This document shows, piece by piece, positions 9,769-20,833 of a stretch of 64,000 nt of DNA; position 1 is the stretch's first letter, and each line of letters begins with the position of its first letter. This stretch comes from Saccharomyces mikatae IFO 1815 (lineage: Eukaryota; Ascomycota; Saccharomycetes; Saccharomycetales; Saccharomycetaceae): positions 1-64,000 of the forward strand of contig NC_079261.1 in the NCBI RefSeq assembly GCF_947241705.1, in the 5' to 3' direction. The position numbers were made by a program, and so were the translations under genes. Below the pieces are notes generated by a model that did not search any database, was not told the origin of the DNA, and saw nothing but the letters and a program-made list of their open reading frames with translations.

Positions 9769-10464
9769 ATGGATGCTGAATCCATTCAGTGGAAATCGAC
9801 AGCAAATTTACATAATGGTCCTGCTTTTTTTCAACCGCTGACTGACTCAATTGAACCATTACAGTTCAAACTTATTGGATCAGAAACACTAGCGACTGCA
9901 TTTCCTGTATTCAACATTAAATATATACCAGACTCGCTTATTAGTTATATTTTTAACTTGTTCAATCTAGAAATCGAAAGTGGTAACACCTATCCACAAT
10001 TGAATAACTTGACTAAACAGGAATTCTTGAATTATTGGTTTCACTCATTTGCTGTTATTGTTTTACGAACTGATAAGAAATTCATTGAGGATGATCAGGA
10101 CTGGCATTCAGTTCTTTTAGGCACGTTCTATATCAAGCCCAACTATGCTCCGCGTTGCTCACACAATTGTAACGCTGGCTTTTTAGTGAACAGTGCTCAT
10201 AGAGGTCAGAAGGTTGGTTATCGGCTTGCCCAGGTGTACTTAAAATGGGCACCATTATTGGGTTATAAATACTCTATTTTCAATCTTGTCTTTGTTACCA
10301 ACCAAGCTAGTTGGAGAATCTGGGACAAATTAAATTTTCAAAGAATTGGGTTAGTTCCTCGTGCTGGAGTCCTTAATGGTTTAAATGAGCCTGTAGATGC
10401 CATTATTTACGGTAAAGACTTGACAAAAATAGAACCTGAATTTCTTTCCATGGAAAATCCATAG
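9769..10464 (+). CDS. MPR1: MPR-type N-acetyltransferase (azetidine-2-carboxylate resistance)
   Basis: A 231-residue GNAT-fold protein matching Mpr1/Mpr2 of S. cerevisiae Sigma1278b along its whole length as I recall it (MDAESI start, NCNAGFLVN core). Mpr1 acetylates the toxic proline analogue azetidine-2-carboxylate and pyrroline-5-carboxylate, limiting oxidative stress, with links to proline and arginine metabolism. The acetyl-CoA loop RGQKVGYRLA is at 145-154. Asn135 and Asn172, reported as substrate-binding in Mpr1, are both present. The frame extends upstream only to a TTG; the ATG at 9769 gives the family start. The C-terminus carries two extra residues (NP) after the usual SME end. S288C lacks this gene, while S. 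paradoxus and some S. cerevisiae strains carry it near telomeres. It stands alone between a solo LTR and a decayed AAD gene. Confidence 0.93.
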   Translation: MDAESIQWKSTANLHNGPAFFQPLTDSIEPLQFKLIGSETLATAFPVFNIKYIPDSLISYIFNLFNLEIESGNTYPQLNNLTKQEFLNYWFHSFAVIVLRTDKKFIEDDQDWHSVLLGTFYIKPNYAPRCSHNCNAGFLVNSAHRGQKVGYRLAQVYLKWAPLLGYKYSIFNLVFVTNQASWRIWDKLNFQRIGLVPRAGVLNGLNEPVDAIIYGKDLTKIEPEFLSMENP

Positions 10465-12092
10465 ATTTTGTGTACATTCTTCTTTTTTGTTTACCTTTTT
10501 ATAGTAAGTGATTTCATCAAACCACATGTCGTTGTTGTTGAGTCCTAGAATGGGTTCCTCGGTTTTAAATCTGCAATTATCTTCGCAGTAGTATGTATAT
10601 ATTGAAAAAAAGAAGAAAATACCTACCCATCACTTGATGACATGACCATTGAAAAGAGTAATGTTTTATTCATGCAAATGGACCTCTATTAAGACAGGTT
10701 ATTTACCATTATTTTTATAGAGCATTCTGAAATAACTGCACTGAACGTTAGCATTATTGGTGGGACTATGTATCTACTTCAAAATAGAAGCATAAAGGAA
10801 GTGTTCATTCAGCTATCTTCAAAGGATTTGAGACGTTACAATGAAGTGTATTAAATTTTTTTGAACATGTAAAAAATACTAAAAATATTAAAGTCATTCA
10901 ATTTCGAAGTATTTTATAAAGAACAAAACATAAAAAATAATTCTATGGTTTAATTAAATCATTATATTTTAAAACTCTGGATACAAGTTGAAGTTGGGCA
11001 AGCAAAGATGATACAGAAGCAGTATTACAGCCTACATTACATGAACAGGTTTTTATTGTTATTTGTAGTCATAGAATAAGAGTAGAATAAGTTCAATGTC
11101 CTCTTTCCATTGAAATGCGCCGAGGATGCAGGTTATGGCTCGAGAAAAACAAATGAAGCGCTAGAATACTTGATGCTATAGTGAACCAGATCCTGAAAAT
11201 CTTTTTGAGTAATCAAGTATACCCCTAAAATTAAAGATGAATTGGTGCCGATATCACTTCCACGATCAATACTTACAGGGCTATAATTTAAAGAACCATC
11301 AATAAACACTAGTCTCAACATATTACGTACTACGTAACATAGCATAACATAGCATAACATAATACAATATACAACTGTTTCTATGTACAAGATCGAGCAC
11401 GAAACCTCCCACATTCCCTGTATATCATGCACCGTCAAAAACAATACTCATTTAAACATACAAAATTAAGTATATTTATATGATTATTCTCTTTGGAGAC
11501 GACTTCGATAGGCAATTAACAGCTGGGTTACCTTATTTTCCAAGATGCTAAAATGAGCACGTAATTCGTAAGCACAGGAAATTACTTAGAGGTGGAAACT
11601 TTACTACACTTGCGGATTTTTCACGCTAACGCTACCAATACAGTTTTATTCGAACAGCTTATAAATTATGAATTTCATTTATTTTCCAAATTTGGGAAAT
11701 ATGAAGTATTTATCTTTCATGTTGATCTTTTTAACGTGAACTCACCTCGTCAATCGTTAGAGGAATTTTCATTTTCGTCTTATTCATGGTTCCAGACTAT
11801 GTTTCCCTCTATAATGATGTATATATACTTAAATCTATATGTATGTAAGTGTGTATTGAACTATATTTATGAACTTTTCAATACCGTTTTCCTCTTCTAT
11901 TTTTGTTACTTAACACCAAAGCGAAATGAAACTCTTGATTTCTCACATCGTATTCGATGGTCTATGAAACTTGCCCCGGAAATCAACGGGCACTAAGATG
12001 TTTTAATGATGTGATTTTTTCCTTCAAAAGTGTAAGATTATAAACATGTGAACACATTTATGTTTTCAAGACATAGATAATTATAACTTTGA
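10465..12092. other. Intergenic spacer with a short decamer repeat
   Basis: No supported gene. A 10-bp unit CATAACATAG is repeated about three times at 11333-11363, and it opens an artefactual Met/Leu/Cys-rich minus frame (11133-11444). The 134-codon frame at 11592-11996 starts at GTG, has no early ATG and is not recognised. Confidence 0.5.
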
Positions 12093-13195
12093 CTAATCGT
12101 CAAAAAAAATCTTGGCAGACATTGCTGTCAGAAGTGCAGGTTTCTTAGTAACAGCTGGATTATCGCCGATGAAATTAGTAGGAAAATCGACATCGGAAGG
12201 AACAACTCACCAGGTATTCTATTTTTTCTGGTGTCAATTCAATGCTTGAAGCCCTGATGTTCTGTTTAAGATGTTCAATTTTCCTTCCTCCAATCAACGG
12301 GAAAACATGTTTCGCTTTAGAGCGGACATAGGAAATAGCAATAGCAGTAACAGATTCAGTGCCATGCTCCTTAGCAACCTTAGCCAATGCTTCACTAATT
12401 ATAACTTCCACATCTGTTTGTTTGGAGGTACCAAAGAAAGAACGCAGACCTTCTCCATTCTTCTTACGCTTTTCCATTGCCTTTCTACTCTGGAATCTTC
12501 CACCCTCCATAACATCCCATGGAGCTAAAGCCATAACAAAATGCTTAGCCATTGGTATTATTTCACGTTCAATGTCTCTGTTAAACACATTCCACTTACC
12601 TTGATAAACACTAAATGGAGTTTTCCCGTGAGAAGTAGAGTAGTAATTTGTTGCAGAGACAACCCAGGCAGGTCTATCAGATACGCCTAAGTAGAGAACT
12701 TTACCCTGCTGCAAAAGGATGTACAGACTGCCCATAACTTTTTCAATGGAACTCATATAATCCCACCAGTGAATATGAAGATATCAATCCAATCAGTTTT
12801 CAGTTTGAAAAGGGAATCTCTCACACTCACATGTAAACTGCGATTCTACTTTTGCCTGCTTCGTACTTTTTGTAGTCAGTGGTGAATTTTGTAGCAATGA
12901 TATTTTAATCACGCAATCTTCTTGAAATAATCCATTCACCGATCCAAGCCTCTGATTGTTCATTTTGGTAATTATTTGCAGTATCAATGAAATTTCCACC
13001 TGCCTCATAAAAACCATCAAGTAACTCAAAAGCTCGCTCCTTTCTCATTGATCCCATGACTCCTGACCAGGCGTCCCCAATCGACATACCTCCCAATATT
13101 AATGGAGAAACCCTGATGCCTGCTGTTTTGGAGAGGATCATAAGACGACCCAACTCGGTCGGTGGTTCAGGTGCGGGTGCAAATAAATCAGACAT
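12093..13195 (-). pseudogene. AAD6: Decayed aryl-alcohol dehydrogenase-type aldo-keto reductase (AAD6/AAD16)
   Basis: The start is intact: an ATG at 13195 opens an AAD-family N-terminus ([18 protein letters not shown]), including GGMSIGDAW and the [16 protein letters not shown] segment with the cofactor-site Asp and catalytic Tyr of the fold. The frame breaks near 12905, and the next third, which should hold the TDWIDILYVHWWDYM region, is out of frame and disrupted. The reading resumes from about 12756 (SSIEKVMGSL, then VLYLGVSD and NGEGLRSF) to about 12200, where another shift precedes the family C-terminus (DNPAVTKKPALL) ending at 12093. S. cerevisiae VI-left also carries a split gene here (AAD16/AAD6), next to AGP3 as in this window. 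Aad proteins are putative NADP-dependent aryl-alcohol dehydrogenases of the oxidative stress response. Confidence 0.9.
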
Positions 13196-14746
13196 ACTTT
13201 AGAGTAACTATTTGTAGTGATGTAAAGAAAAGAATTAATTTCTATTGGAATTATTTCCACTGATTGGCCTATTGAAGATTGTAGAAAGAGGAATAATTTT
13301 TGCCACACAATGTTACAATACCTTTATGTTTCAAAATGACGCTATTTTCTTTTCAAATTTAAATCTGATTGAAGACAGTGAACTTAGCCACACCTCTATT
13401 GTGAAGTTGCTTACTAATCGAGTACAAAATTAGTAAGCATATGTTAAAATTAACAGACATCAATCACCACGTGTTCTGAATTTCGCGTGCCAAATCACAA
13501 GAACGCTACTTAACTCGTAAAGACATCAATAATATTTTAGTTTCAAATAGGCTATCCATTATCTCACCTTTGTGACCTTTTCAGTATCGTTTGCAAATAG
13601 GTTGAATTCACACCGGGGTTACAGACCAAAACATAGTGAAAAGCGCTACTAATCTATGAGTGTTCGCCCATCGTAGGCGTTTACAAAGTAGTCCATTCTC
13701 TTGCTATTCATATCGACTATTTCACGTGATTATTAATATTCTTCTCGAGATTAAACCTATGATAATTTTCGACATTTTGCATAAAAAAAAAGCTGAATAC
13801 CAGGTAGGTTTTAATTGTTAGTAAACATTTGAATCTCAGATCAACCTGAGATTTAAACTCATGCTCCTATAATAATATCGCTTTTGGACTCTTAATTTCC
13901 TAGCTCTTACAAAAACCTTCTCTTTTTCCTAATATGATCAAAAGTAGGATATAGGGTTATGTTAAATCCTTCTTTAAGTTGTGCACAGGCGTAGTTAAAA
14001 ACATAATCGAGTTCATTGTAAGGCGTTGCACTGCTCAATATACTAAGATGTGTTCAACATATACTGCTAGAGAAGTTTTGTCACCCGCGAGCAAATTTGC
14101 AGAAAATCGTAGTAGTAAACTAAGATTTTGGCCTAAAACATAATCTCCCTAGGGGAAATGTGTCTATATAATTGATGATGATGAGAAGAATAATATTTTT
14201 GTTCATCGGGTATTTTAATATCTAAAAAGTTAGTTTGGAGAGGCTCCGTTTTTGATCTCTTCTCCCTTGAACTAATCAAAACTGAAACCTAATTGACAAA
14301 GTCAAAGAAATCATCAATTCCTCATTGTCAGGAGAGATATAAAAACGTAGCAACAATTCTCGCACAAAATTAACCAAACTTATCTGTTTTTTATTGAAAC
14401 TTTTCGTAAAAATGTTCAATAAACTATTGGGGCATTTTGTCTACGGTCGTACCACATTCTTCGAGGGTGCATGATATATCCGGAAAGAACTACTTTTTCA
14501 AACTCATATAACTCCAAAAATCACACTTCCGGGGTAGATTTTCTGATACACATATGAACAGAACCAGTACTACATACTTAATAGATCCTGTTAGGAAAAC
14601 TTTGCCTTTTTTTCAATCTTGCCCGTCATCGCTCTGAAACATACAAGCTATTAATCGTTTTCACCAAAGACAGTCTTCAATTTGAAAACGTGATACGATG
14701 GACATGAAAAAAAGAAAAGAAAAGAAAAGATGTTAGGCTTCTTGTT
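13196..14746. other. Divergent upstream region of the AAD and AGP3 relics
   Basis: About 1.5 kb of AT-rich DNA between two decayed, divergently oriented genes. It presumably held both promoters. An (AAAAG)n tract lies at about 14707-14730. No ORF above 62 codons is of interest and no RNA gene is visible. Confidence 0.5.
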
Positions 14747-16233
14747 GCTTTTGAAGTTGAAGCTGGCATTAATGAAAATTCTGGTGCCCAAGATTCGATC
14801 TCATACTGCAATAGAAAGGGTACTTAAAGGTAGGCATGTCTCATTGCTTATAGGTCAGTGTTATTAGTCCTTGTTGTTTGTTGAAGCAAGAGATGCGCCT
14901 GACAAAGGCGGGCCACTTGCTTCACTCTTGGACTTCAGCATTATTTGGTTATTGCCTTCGCAGTGATGGTGTTGGTAGCATAATCAATACCTAGTAACCT
15001 TCAGCCGGCGCATTTCCTACTTTCGTTTGCAGTGTAAAAAGCGATACCCTGTCTGCAGTTTGTGTTTATTTATACCTTAATGAATTATTTGACGTCTTAC
15101 AGACAACATAACACATTTTCATCCATACAATAGTTCTGGAGGGGGAAAAGGGGCCTTCATATTGCGTTCTATGTTGACCTCTTAATATTTTGGTTTCCCT
15201 TTGAATTTTTTTCGTTAATTGATGGTTACCTCTTTGGTCAAGCAGAATATTTGATTGCCTCGTTAAAATGTTGGAGTTAATGATCTGTTATATTCTCTCC
15301 ACTTTGACATATGCGAGGTTTTTATTAATAGGCCAGCCTTTGGTTTACTGCGACAGTTTGGGTTAGCTATCACATAAATTTGAAAAAATGGGTGATTGTT
15401 TGTGTTTTGTTCAACTTTCTACTTTGGAGCAGAATCTACAACCATGGCTATAATAGAGTAGAATACTTTTGCAAGGTCACTCTCCTTGCCGTGCGATGAA
15501 CCCTCTGAAGGACTATAGTTGTCTATATTAGAGTTGCTATTTTTTATGGAGTCACAATACCGTTTGACTATTTAAACCTCTTTGCCTCCATCGAGATTCT
15601 CGAATTTCCCATTATTATAGCAGTATTACATGATGTTTGGACCGGGAGAGATAATCTAGTTAGTGCTGTTTTTCTTACAGGTTGTATGTGCGCCATTGGA
15701 TCATTTTATATTGTAAGCTGAAGTAGGAAAAACTACACACGTGAATTGCTTGCTCTAATGAATCTAGTCTGATCCGACGAAAGGGGCATTGCAATTCTTG
15801 CTATCACTGCCTTCAACTCACTAGGTTTAATATCATTGATAAATATGAAAGTTGTGGCTGCAAGCGCGTGTTCTCATACTGTTAATCTTTTTGGCGTCGG
15901 TGTTTTCATGCTGTGAGGTGTAATAAGTTATACACATTTCACAGTAAGAAAAACATAGGTTCGTCAAGGAAGATTGGCGAAAGATATACCGTATAAAGCG
16001 TTTTTTATCGGTGGACATCAATACTTAATCTGATTTTTGCTCACACTTTTTTCAGCACTATTTTCAAGGATGGGCATCTTTCGTATCTTTTGATGGACGA
16101 GGTTTCGTTGATGTTTATATTATCCTACCAGTTGCTGTCGTACTTTACATTGGGAAGTTCGTTTTTAAGCATAGCCATTTCAAACCTTTAATTCAGTCAG
16201 TGAACCCAGGGAAAGGGGGAACGAAAGGCATGT
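14747..16233 (+). pseudogene. AGP3: Heavily decayed AGP3-type amino-acid permease
   Basis: No long ORF survives, but patches in all three plus frames line up in order with Agp3 (YFL055W), a low-affinity amino-acid permease of the APC family. From 5' to 3': KGRHVSLL near 14820, DKGGPLAS near 14895, LDFSIIWLL near 14930, SDTLSAVC near 15045, LLIFWFPFEFF near 15180, NRPAFG near 15330, FYGVTIPFDYLNL near 15540, LTGCMCAIGSFYI near 15675, NSLGLISLIN near 15815, GVISYTHF near 15918, FQGWASFVSFD near 16060 and VYIILPVAVVLYIG near 16110, then SVNPGKG near 16200. Many frameshifts and stops separate the patches, so it has been free of selection for long. Its place between the AAD relic and AQY3 is that of AGP3 in S. 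cerevisiae. Confidence 0.9.
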
Positions 16234-18087
16234 AGACTGCCATTTCTGATTAAGAAAGTTGCTCAGCGCCTTCAGAAATAACAAAGAACAACAAAAGTGT
16301 AACCTTTTCAAATATCTCAACACCATTTTTCTTTTGATAAATATAATGGATAAGGGCTAGTTCTGGACATCTTTTAGCCTTATCAACCTGCATCATCTTT
16401 GGAAGGCCAGAATATGTGTTTTCGCAATTACAGTAGTGGTGGTTACATAACAAGTGTCACCATTAATAATCAAACTTTCTACTTGTTAAAGGGCTGATAT
16501 CAAAATCATGCTTTATATTGTAAGTAGGGCATGAGGTTCAATTGAGGGCATCTATAAAGTTGAACTACTCAGTTTCAAATACAGCTCTGAGGAAAAAGTT
16601 TCAGCTGGTTCAAGTATCGGCATCCTGGGTTAAGTGCAAATATTGTTCCTTACCCGAAGTTACACGTATCAATATGTGCTATTTTGTTTTGAAATTTAGA
16701 GTGCTTGACTTCAAGGATTGTGGGTTTCAATCACTCCCTATTAGATTATGTAAATTGACATACCTAATGGGCATATCATTAATGGAATACATCAAAAAAA
16801 AATAAAAAAAATAAAAAAAAAAAAGAATCACATGCAGCAAATATCAATAACCGAATTTAGTGAGATCAGAGAAAACTTTAAACTCGTTGCAGGAATCCAT
16901 TGTGTAGCTGTCATTCCACAAGGACGGTAATAGTTGGTTAAAGCAAATCAACGCCTTCCCAGGACTTCTCAACAACTAAAACAAGGACGCAAGGACGCAA
17001 GGACACATTTGCTCGCTGCGAGAACCTCTATTTATCATTTGCCTCTGTTTCAAATCAGTATTGACAAGTATAAATTTTTCAACAAGCTTCTGGCCTTATG
17101 TTCCTCTCACCCTATGTCCATTCTATTTGAATAAACCTGAAGGGTGCCAGCAGTTTCTAATAAGAAAGGTAAAAAAATACGTTAGAGAATTTCATGCAAC
17201 ACTTGAGGTTTCCACGTGCAATTTATGATAAATTATACTATAATATTTGAGGACAGAGAAGTGTAATCAGTATTGATCTCATGTAATATATGCAGATCAA
17301 ACTATAGAACGTGAATTTCTCTTCTTTCATCTTTTGTAGAATAAATAGGCTTGGACTAATTCCTAAAAGTTGCAATTCAAGAACATTTGCAATTACGTCC
17401 AAAAAGAGCAAACCATGAGATTACTTGGCTTAATATTTTCTCTAGACTTATCCAATAAAAAATATGAACTTGAGAAATGCACAAAACTTGATCAGAGTAG
17501 CTAATACTTGGGGAAAAATTCGATAATATCTCATCATGAGGGAAATGTGGAATTTGAATCTGCTCGGTTACGTGTTAAACTTATTCAAATGACGAAAACC
17601 TTAAATTTTCGATAATGGAAGCTAAAAAATAAGGTTAATTATACTTTTAAACTCTTGCGAGAGTCTTTGTTTGCGGGGAAAATCTTGGAAGAGAAAATGC
17701 GGGGTAGACGGAGTTAAAGAATTGAATTATGTTTTTTCCGGACCTCGAGGGTTACACATAATGCAAACGCCTATAATTTGCCTTTGAAACAATCGACCTT
17801 TAAGGGGTACTGGTAAATTTCAACAGGACGTAGAATAGAATATTGACGAGAACTTCTGTGAGTGTCTTAGCAGCACGTTTTTCTGGAATGACTTGGCAAA
17901 GCTAATTTTATGAGGGACGTAGAAGTGACGTTGAAGGGTAATTTTTCGAACACCTTTACTATCAAAAGGCAACCTCTTTCCGAAATTGATATCCGGAACT
18001 GACTGCCGAGTTATATTATTGTTTTTGATCTACTCAATATTTTGTTAAGAATTATACGATTGATAATCTATCAAATATTTTCATGAG
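16234..18087. other. Intergenic spacer with simple repeats
   Basis: No gene is supported. An A-rich tract with interspersed T lies at about 16793-16826. An 8-bp unit ACGCAAGG is repeated three times near 16983-17006. The frames at 16542-16805 and 16934-17134 start at TTG or at an ATG without any recognised relative. Confidence 0.5.
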
Positions 18088-18480
18088 CTAACCGCCGCAT
18101 TCAGTATACGAAGAAAAGTGATGTAATCTTTTTACAGTAGGCTTAGATGCGTTTAGGCAACATTCGTTATCTTTCTCGGCATCATGCGAAAGTTTTTCAA
18201 GGTCAACATTAGAATTTTTCTAAGAGCGTGATTTTTTGGAGCTATCCGAACAATTCATGGACTTTTTTTTTTCGATGGTAACCTCCTTTGGATTGTGGTT
18301 CAGACTGTACCCTTGCCACAACGAAAAAGTTATCATCCGTTGGGCAGCTTTGTAAATTTGACATTGCACCAAAAGGACACCTCTCCAGTTTCTTCGGCGC
18401 AAATAGGGAATCTTCAAGCAGTATCATTGTTCCACGTCGAGCGCTTGCATTTTCCATATAGGCTTTCATATCCAAGAAAA
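18088..18480 (-). pseudogene. Relic of an unidentified gene (3' part)
   Basis: On the minus strand one frame reads as plausible protein from about 18420 down to a TAG at 18088, interrupted once by a stop near 18227. It is rich in Lys, Ser and Asp after a basic stretch (EVTIEKKKSMNCSDSSKKS, then NVDLEKLSHDAEKDNECC), which looks like the hydrophilic C-terminal tail of a larger protein. An overlapping frame at 18242-18475 also reads well (LFAPKKLERCPFGAM), which suggests an additional shift. I cannot name the family. The call rests only on coding-like composition and could be wrong. Confidence 0.3.
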
Positions 18481-18886
18481 ACTCCCAGGTTTGGTAAGGT
18501 AAACCAATAAAACACTTGGTGTAGTTTCCATCACAGAATAAAAAAATACTTGTTTTGATTGATTATACGGCAGATAACCATCAAATACAACCGCTTACCA
18601 AGTATACACAATAATCTATTTTGTATATGTTACTCTTGAAGTTTGTTAACTATGTCTAAAAAGCTCGGGTAATTGCAGAACTTCAATCATAGATTCGTTA
18701 TCTATGAAGTTAACATTTCTTTCCTATTCATTTTGCATGTAGGGTCGAGGGTACAATTATGAGAGAGAAAGTTGAATAATACAGTAGTTCATTACATTAA
18801 ATCGTGTGTTCTACGAAGTAGTGTTCAATACAGTAATCTGCGAAATCACTAATTAGACTATAAATCTTAAAAAAGGACGGTATAGA

Positions 18887-20833
18887 TTAGGACGTAATAG
18901 GGGTAGATTTCTTGCTACCAGCATTGCTGTTGCTATTATCTTCAGTTTCGATCGCTGGCAAGTCAGTACTATCATGCTGGTGAAATTCAGCATGCAAGAT
19001 TTTACCTACCCTATTCTCAATATAGCCATTATCGGGATAGTTAATTGGAGATTCACATCCAGTGAAAATAAATACGTCATATACGAGGGCACCAGCAATA
19101 CCACCGGCAATTGGACCGCCCCAGGCTCCCCATGTCCACCACCAGTGTGTAAGATGGAAAGCATGTGGACCATAACCAATCATAGAAGCAAATATACGAG
19201 GGCCAAGATCTCTCGCTGGGTTGATGGTGAAACTTGTCTGATACCCAAGGGCCATACCAATTGCAGCAACTAAAAATCCAATAATTAATGCGGTCATACC
19301 ATTCCCGGGTGGGGCATTACTATCGTCCAACAGTGCCATCAAACAACCAACAAGTATAGAGGCACCTATGAACTCGTCAAAGAAAGCGTTTCTCCACGTT
19401 ACGTAAGATTTTGGATCGGTGAAGAGACACGCACCAGTTGCTGTAGTTCTTATATGTGGACCTCCTTCAAATTCTGTAATCGAACTCCAAAAATAACCAT
19501 AAGCCATAGCTCCTCCGAAATAAGCACCAATAATTTGAGCAACTATATATACAGGAACCTTTTTCCAGGGAAATTTTCGAAATATTGCCATTGAAATTGT
19601 AACAGTAGGGTTGATATGACCACCACTAACACCGCCTGCGACATAAACACCAAGCATACAACCAAAACCCCATGCAAATGACAGGGATTCATACGAACCA
19701 CCACTACCTTTGGTTACCGTTGCTTGAAGATTGCCACCAACACCAAAAATAACAAGTACAAGCGTCCCGAGAAACTCTGCAAATGGTTCTCGCATATGAT
19801 ACCGAATTTTCGCCCAATAATTTGGGAATGTCATGGGACTCTGATCGTCTTCTTCCGAGACACAAATTTCATTACCGTCTAACGCACTCACATCTTTATT
19901 TTTCTCTTCAATGCGTTCTTCAGGAAGCTTTGCGTAAGTTGGAGTAGAACCATCAATAGTTTGCGTGTCATTCAGTTTTCTAGATTCTACATCAGCTACA
20001 GAGGATGCATAGCTCTCGTCACCAAAAGAAAAGTTGACGTTATGTAGAGAGCGCTTTTTTTTACGCTGAACGTTTTCAATGTGCTTGTTAGAAGGCTTTT
20101 GAGGGTTTTCAGGTCCCAATGTGGTGGATGCGACATCTAAATCAACAGTATTTGTGCGTTGTGTTTGCGCTTCGATATCCCCAAGTTTTTTGTTTGGTAC
20201 TCCACCTCTGAGGAGCCTTTTCCAATCTTTTACTGAGGTAGTAGAACCGGCTCTCGAGATATCTGTTGATCCTCGTCTCGAAGATGCACGGGATCTCGCA
20301 TCCATATTCTTTTGTATCATCTTTGCTGCCAAACCCCGATCCAATACATGTGGTAATGGCTGGTTTAGACTCCAAACTGGTTTATTTTTGGTACCGCCCA
20401 TGTTTGGATTCAGTTGACGATATAGCGGATCTACATAATTGTTACTATTGCCCTGACTTACGCCACCAGACAGATAGTTACGCATCATGCGCGCTTGCTC
20501 AACATCAGAAAAACTGTTCAAAGCCTTTAGATTGGGTAAGGAATATGTAAACCCCATGGAAGAAGACTGAGGTTTCACAGAGGACCCCATCTCACCAGAC
20601 TCTTTTTTCAGTGGTGTCAAAGGAGAAAGCTTATTTCTCGATAATCTTCCTGTTTCAGATGCCTTTCGAGCCTCACTTAGTCTCCGCATTGAAGTAGTGG
20701 TATCAGCTCTATTATTGTTCCCAGAACCTTTAACATTTTCTTCCCAAGCTACATTCTCATTAGCAATTTCTTTTACCATTGGTGACCTTACACTCTCAGA
20801 AGAGGAAGTTGACCTCCCAGATTTGTAACTCAT
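18887..20833 (-). CDS. AQY3: Aqy3-type aquaglyceroporin
   Basis: A 648-residue member of the MIP channel family, orthologue of YFL054C. A long hydrophilic, Ser-rich N-terminal extension of about 345 residues precedes the channel, a layout shared with Fps1, although the extension does not look Fps1-like. The channel begins near REPFAEFLGTLVLVIFGVGG. The second half-loop has the canonical NPARD (Asn538-Arg541). The first half-loop reads GGHINPTVT, so the usual NPA is NPT (Asn408-Thr410). The frame extends to GTG at 20836, but the ATG at 20833 gives the familiar MSY start. The gene is divergent from DAK2, 617 bp away, so a glycerol-type channel sits next to a dihydroxyacetone kinase. The physiological substrate of Aqy3 is not firmly known. 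Confidence 0.95.
   Translation of the reverse strand: MSYKSGRSTSSSESVRSPMVKEIANENVAWEENVKGSGNNNRADTTTSMRRLSEARKASETGRLSRNKLSPLTPLKKESGEMGSSVKPQSSSMGFTYSLPNLKALNSFSDVEQARMMRNYLSGGVSQGNSNNYVDPLYRQLNPNMGGTKNKPVWSLNQPLPHVLDRGLAAKMIQKNMDARSRASSRRGSTDISRAGSTTSVKDWKRLLRGGVPNKKLGDIEAQTQRTNTVDLDVASTTLGPENPQKPSNKHIENVQRKKKRSLHNVNFSFGDESYASSVADVESRKLNDTQTIDGSTPTYAKLPEERIEEKNKDVSALDGNEICVSEEDDQSPMTFPNYWAKIRYHMREPFAEFLGTLVLVIFGVGGNLQATVTKGSGGSYESLSFAWGFGCMLGVYVAGGVSGGHINPTVTISMAIFRKFPWKKVPVYIVAQIIGAYFGGAMAYGYFWSSITEFEGGPHIRTTATGACLFTDPKSYVTWRNAFFDEFIGASILVGCLMALLDDSNAPPGNGMTALIIGFLVAAIGMALGYQTSFTINPARDLGPRIFASMIGYGPHAFHLTHWWWTWGAWGGPIAGGIAGALVYDVFIFTGCESPINYPDNGYIENRVGKILHAEFHQHDSTDLPAIETEDNSNSNAGSKKSTPITS

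Noticed and set aside
11592-11996. 134-codon plus-strand ORF, aromatic and hydrophobic
   Set aside because: Starts at GTG, has no early ATG, and shows AT-rich composition typical of random open frames.
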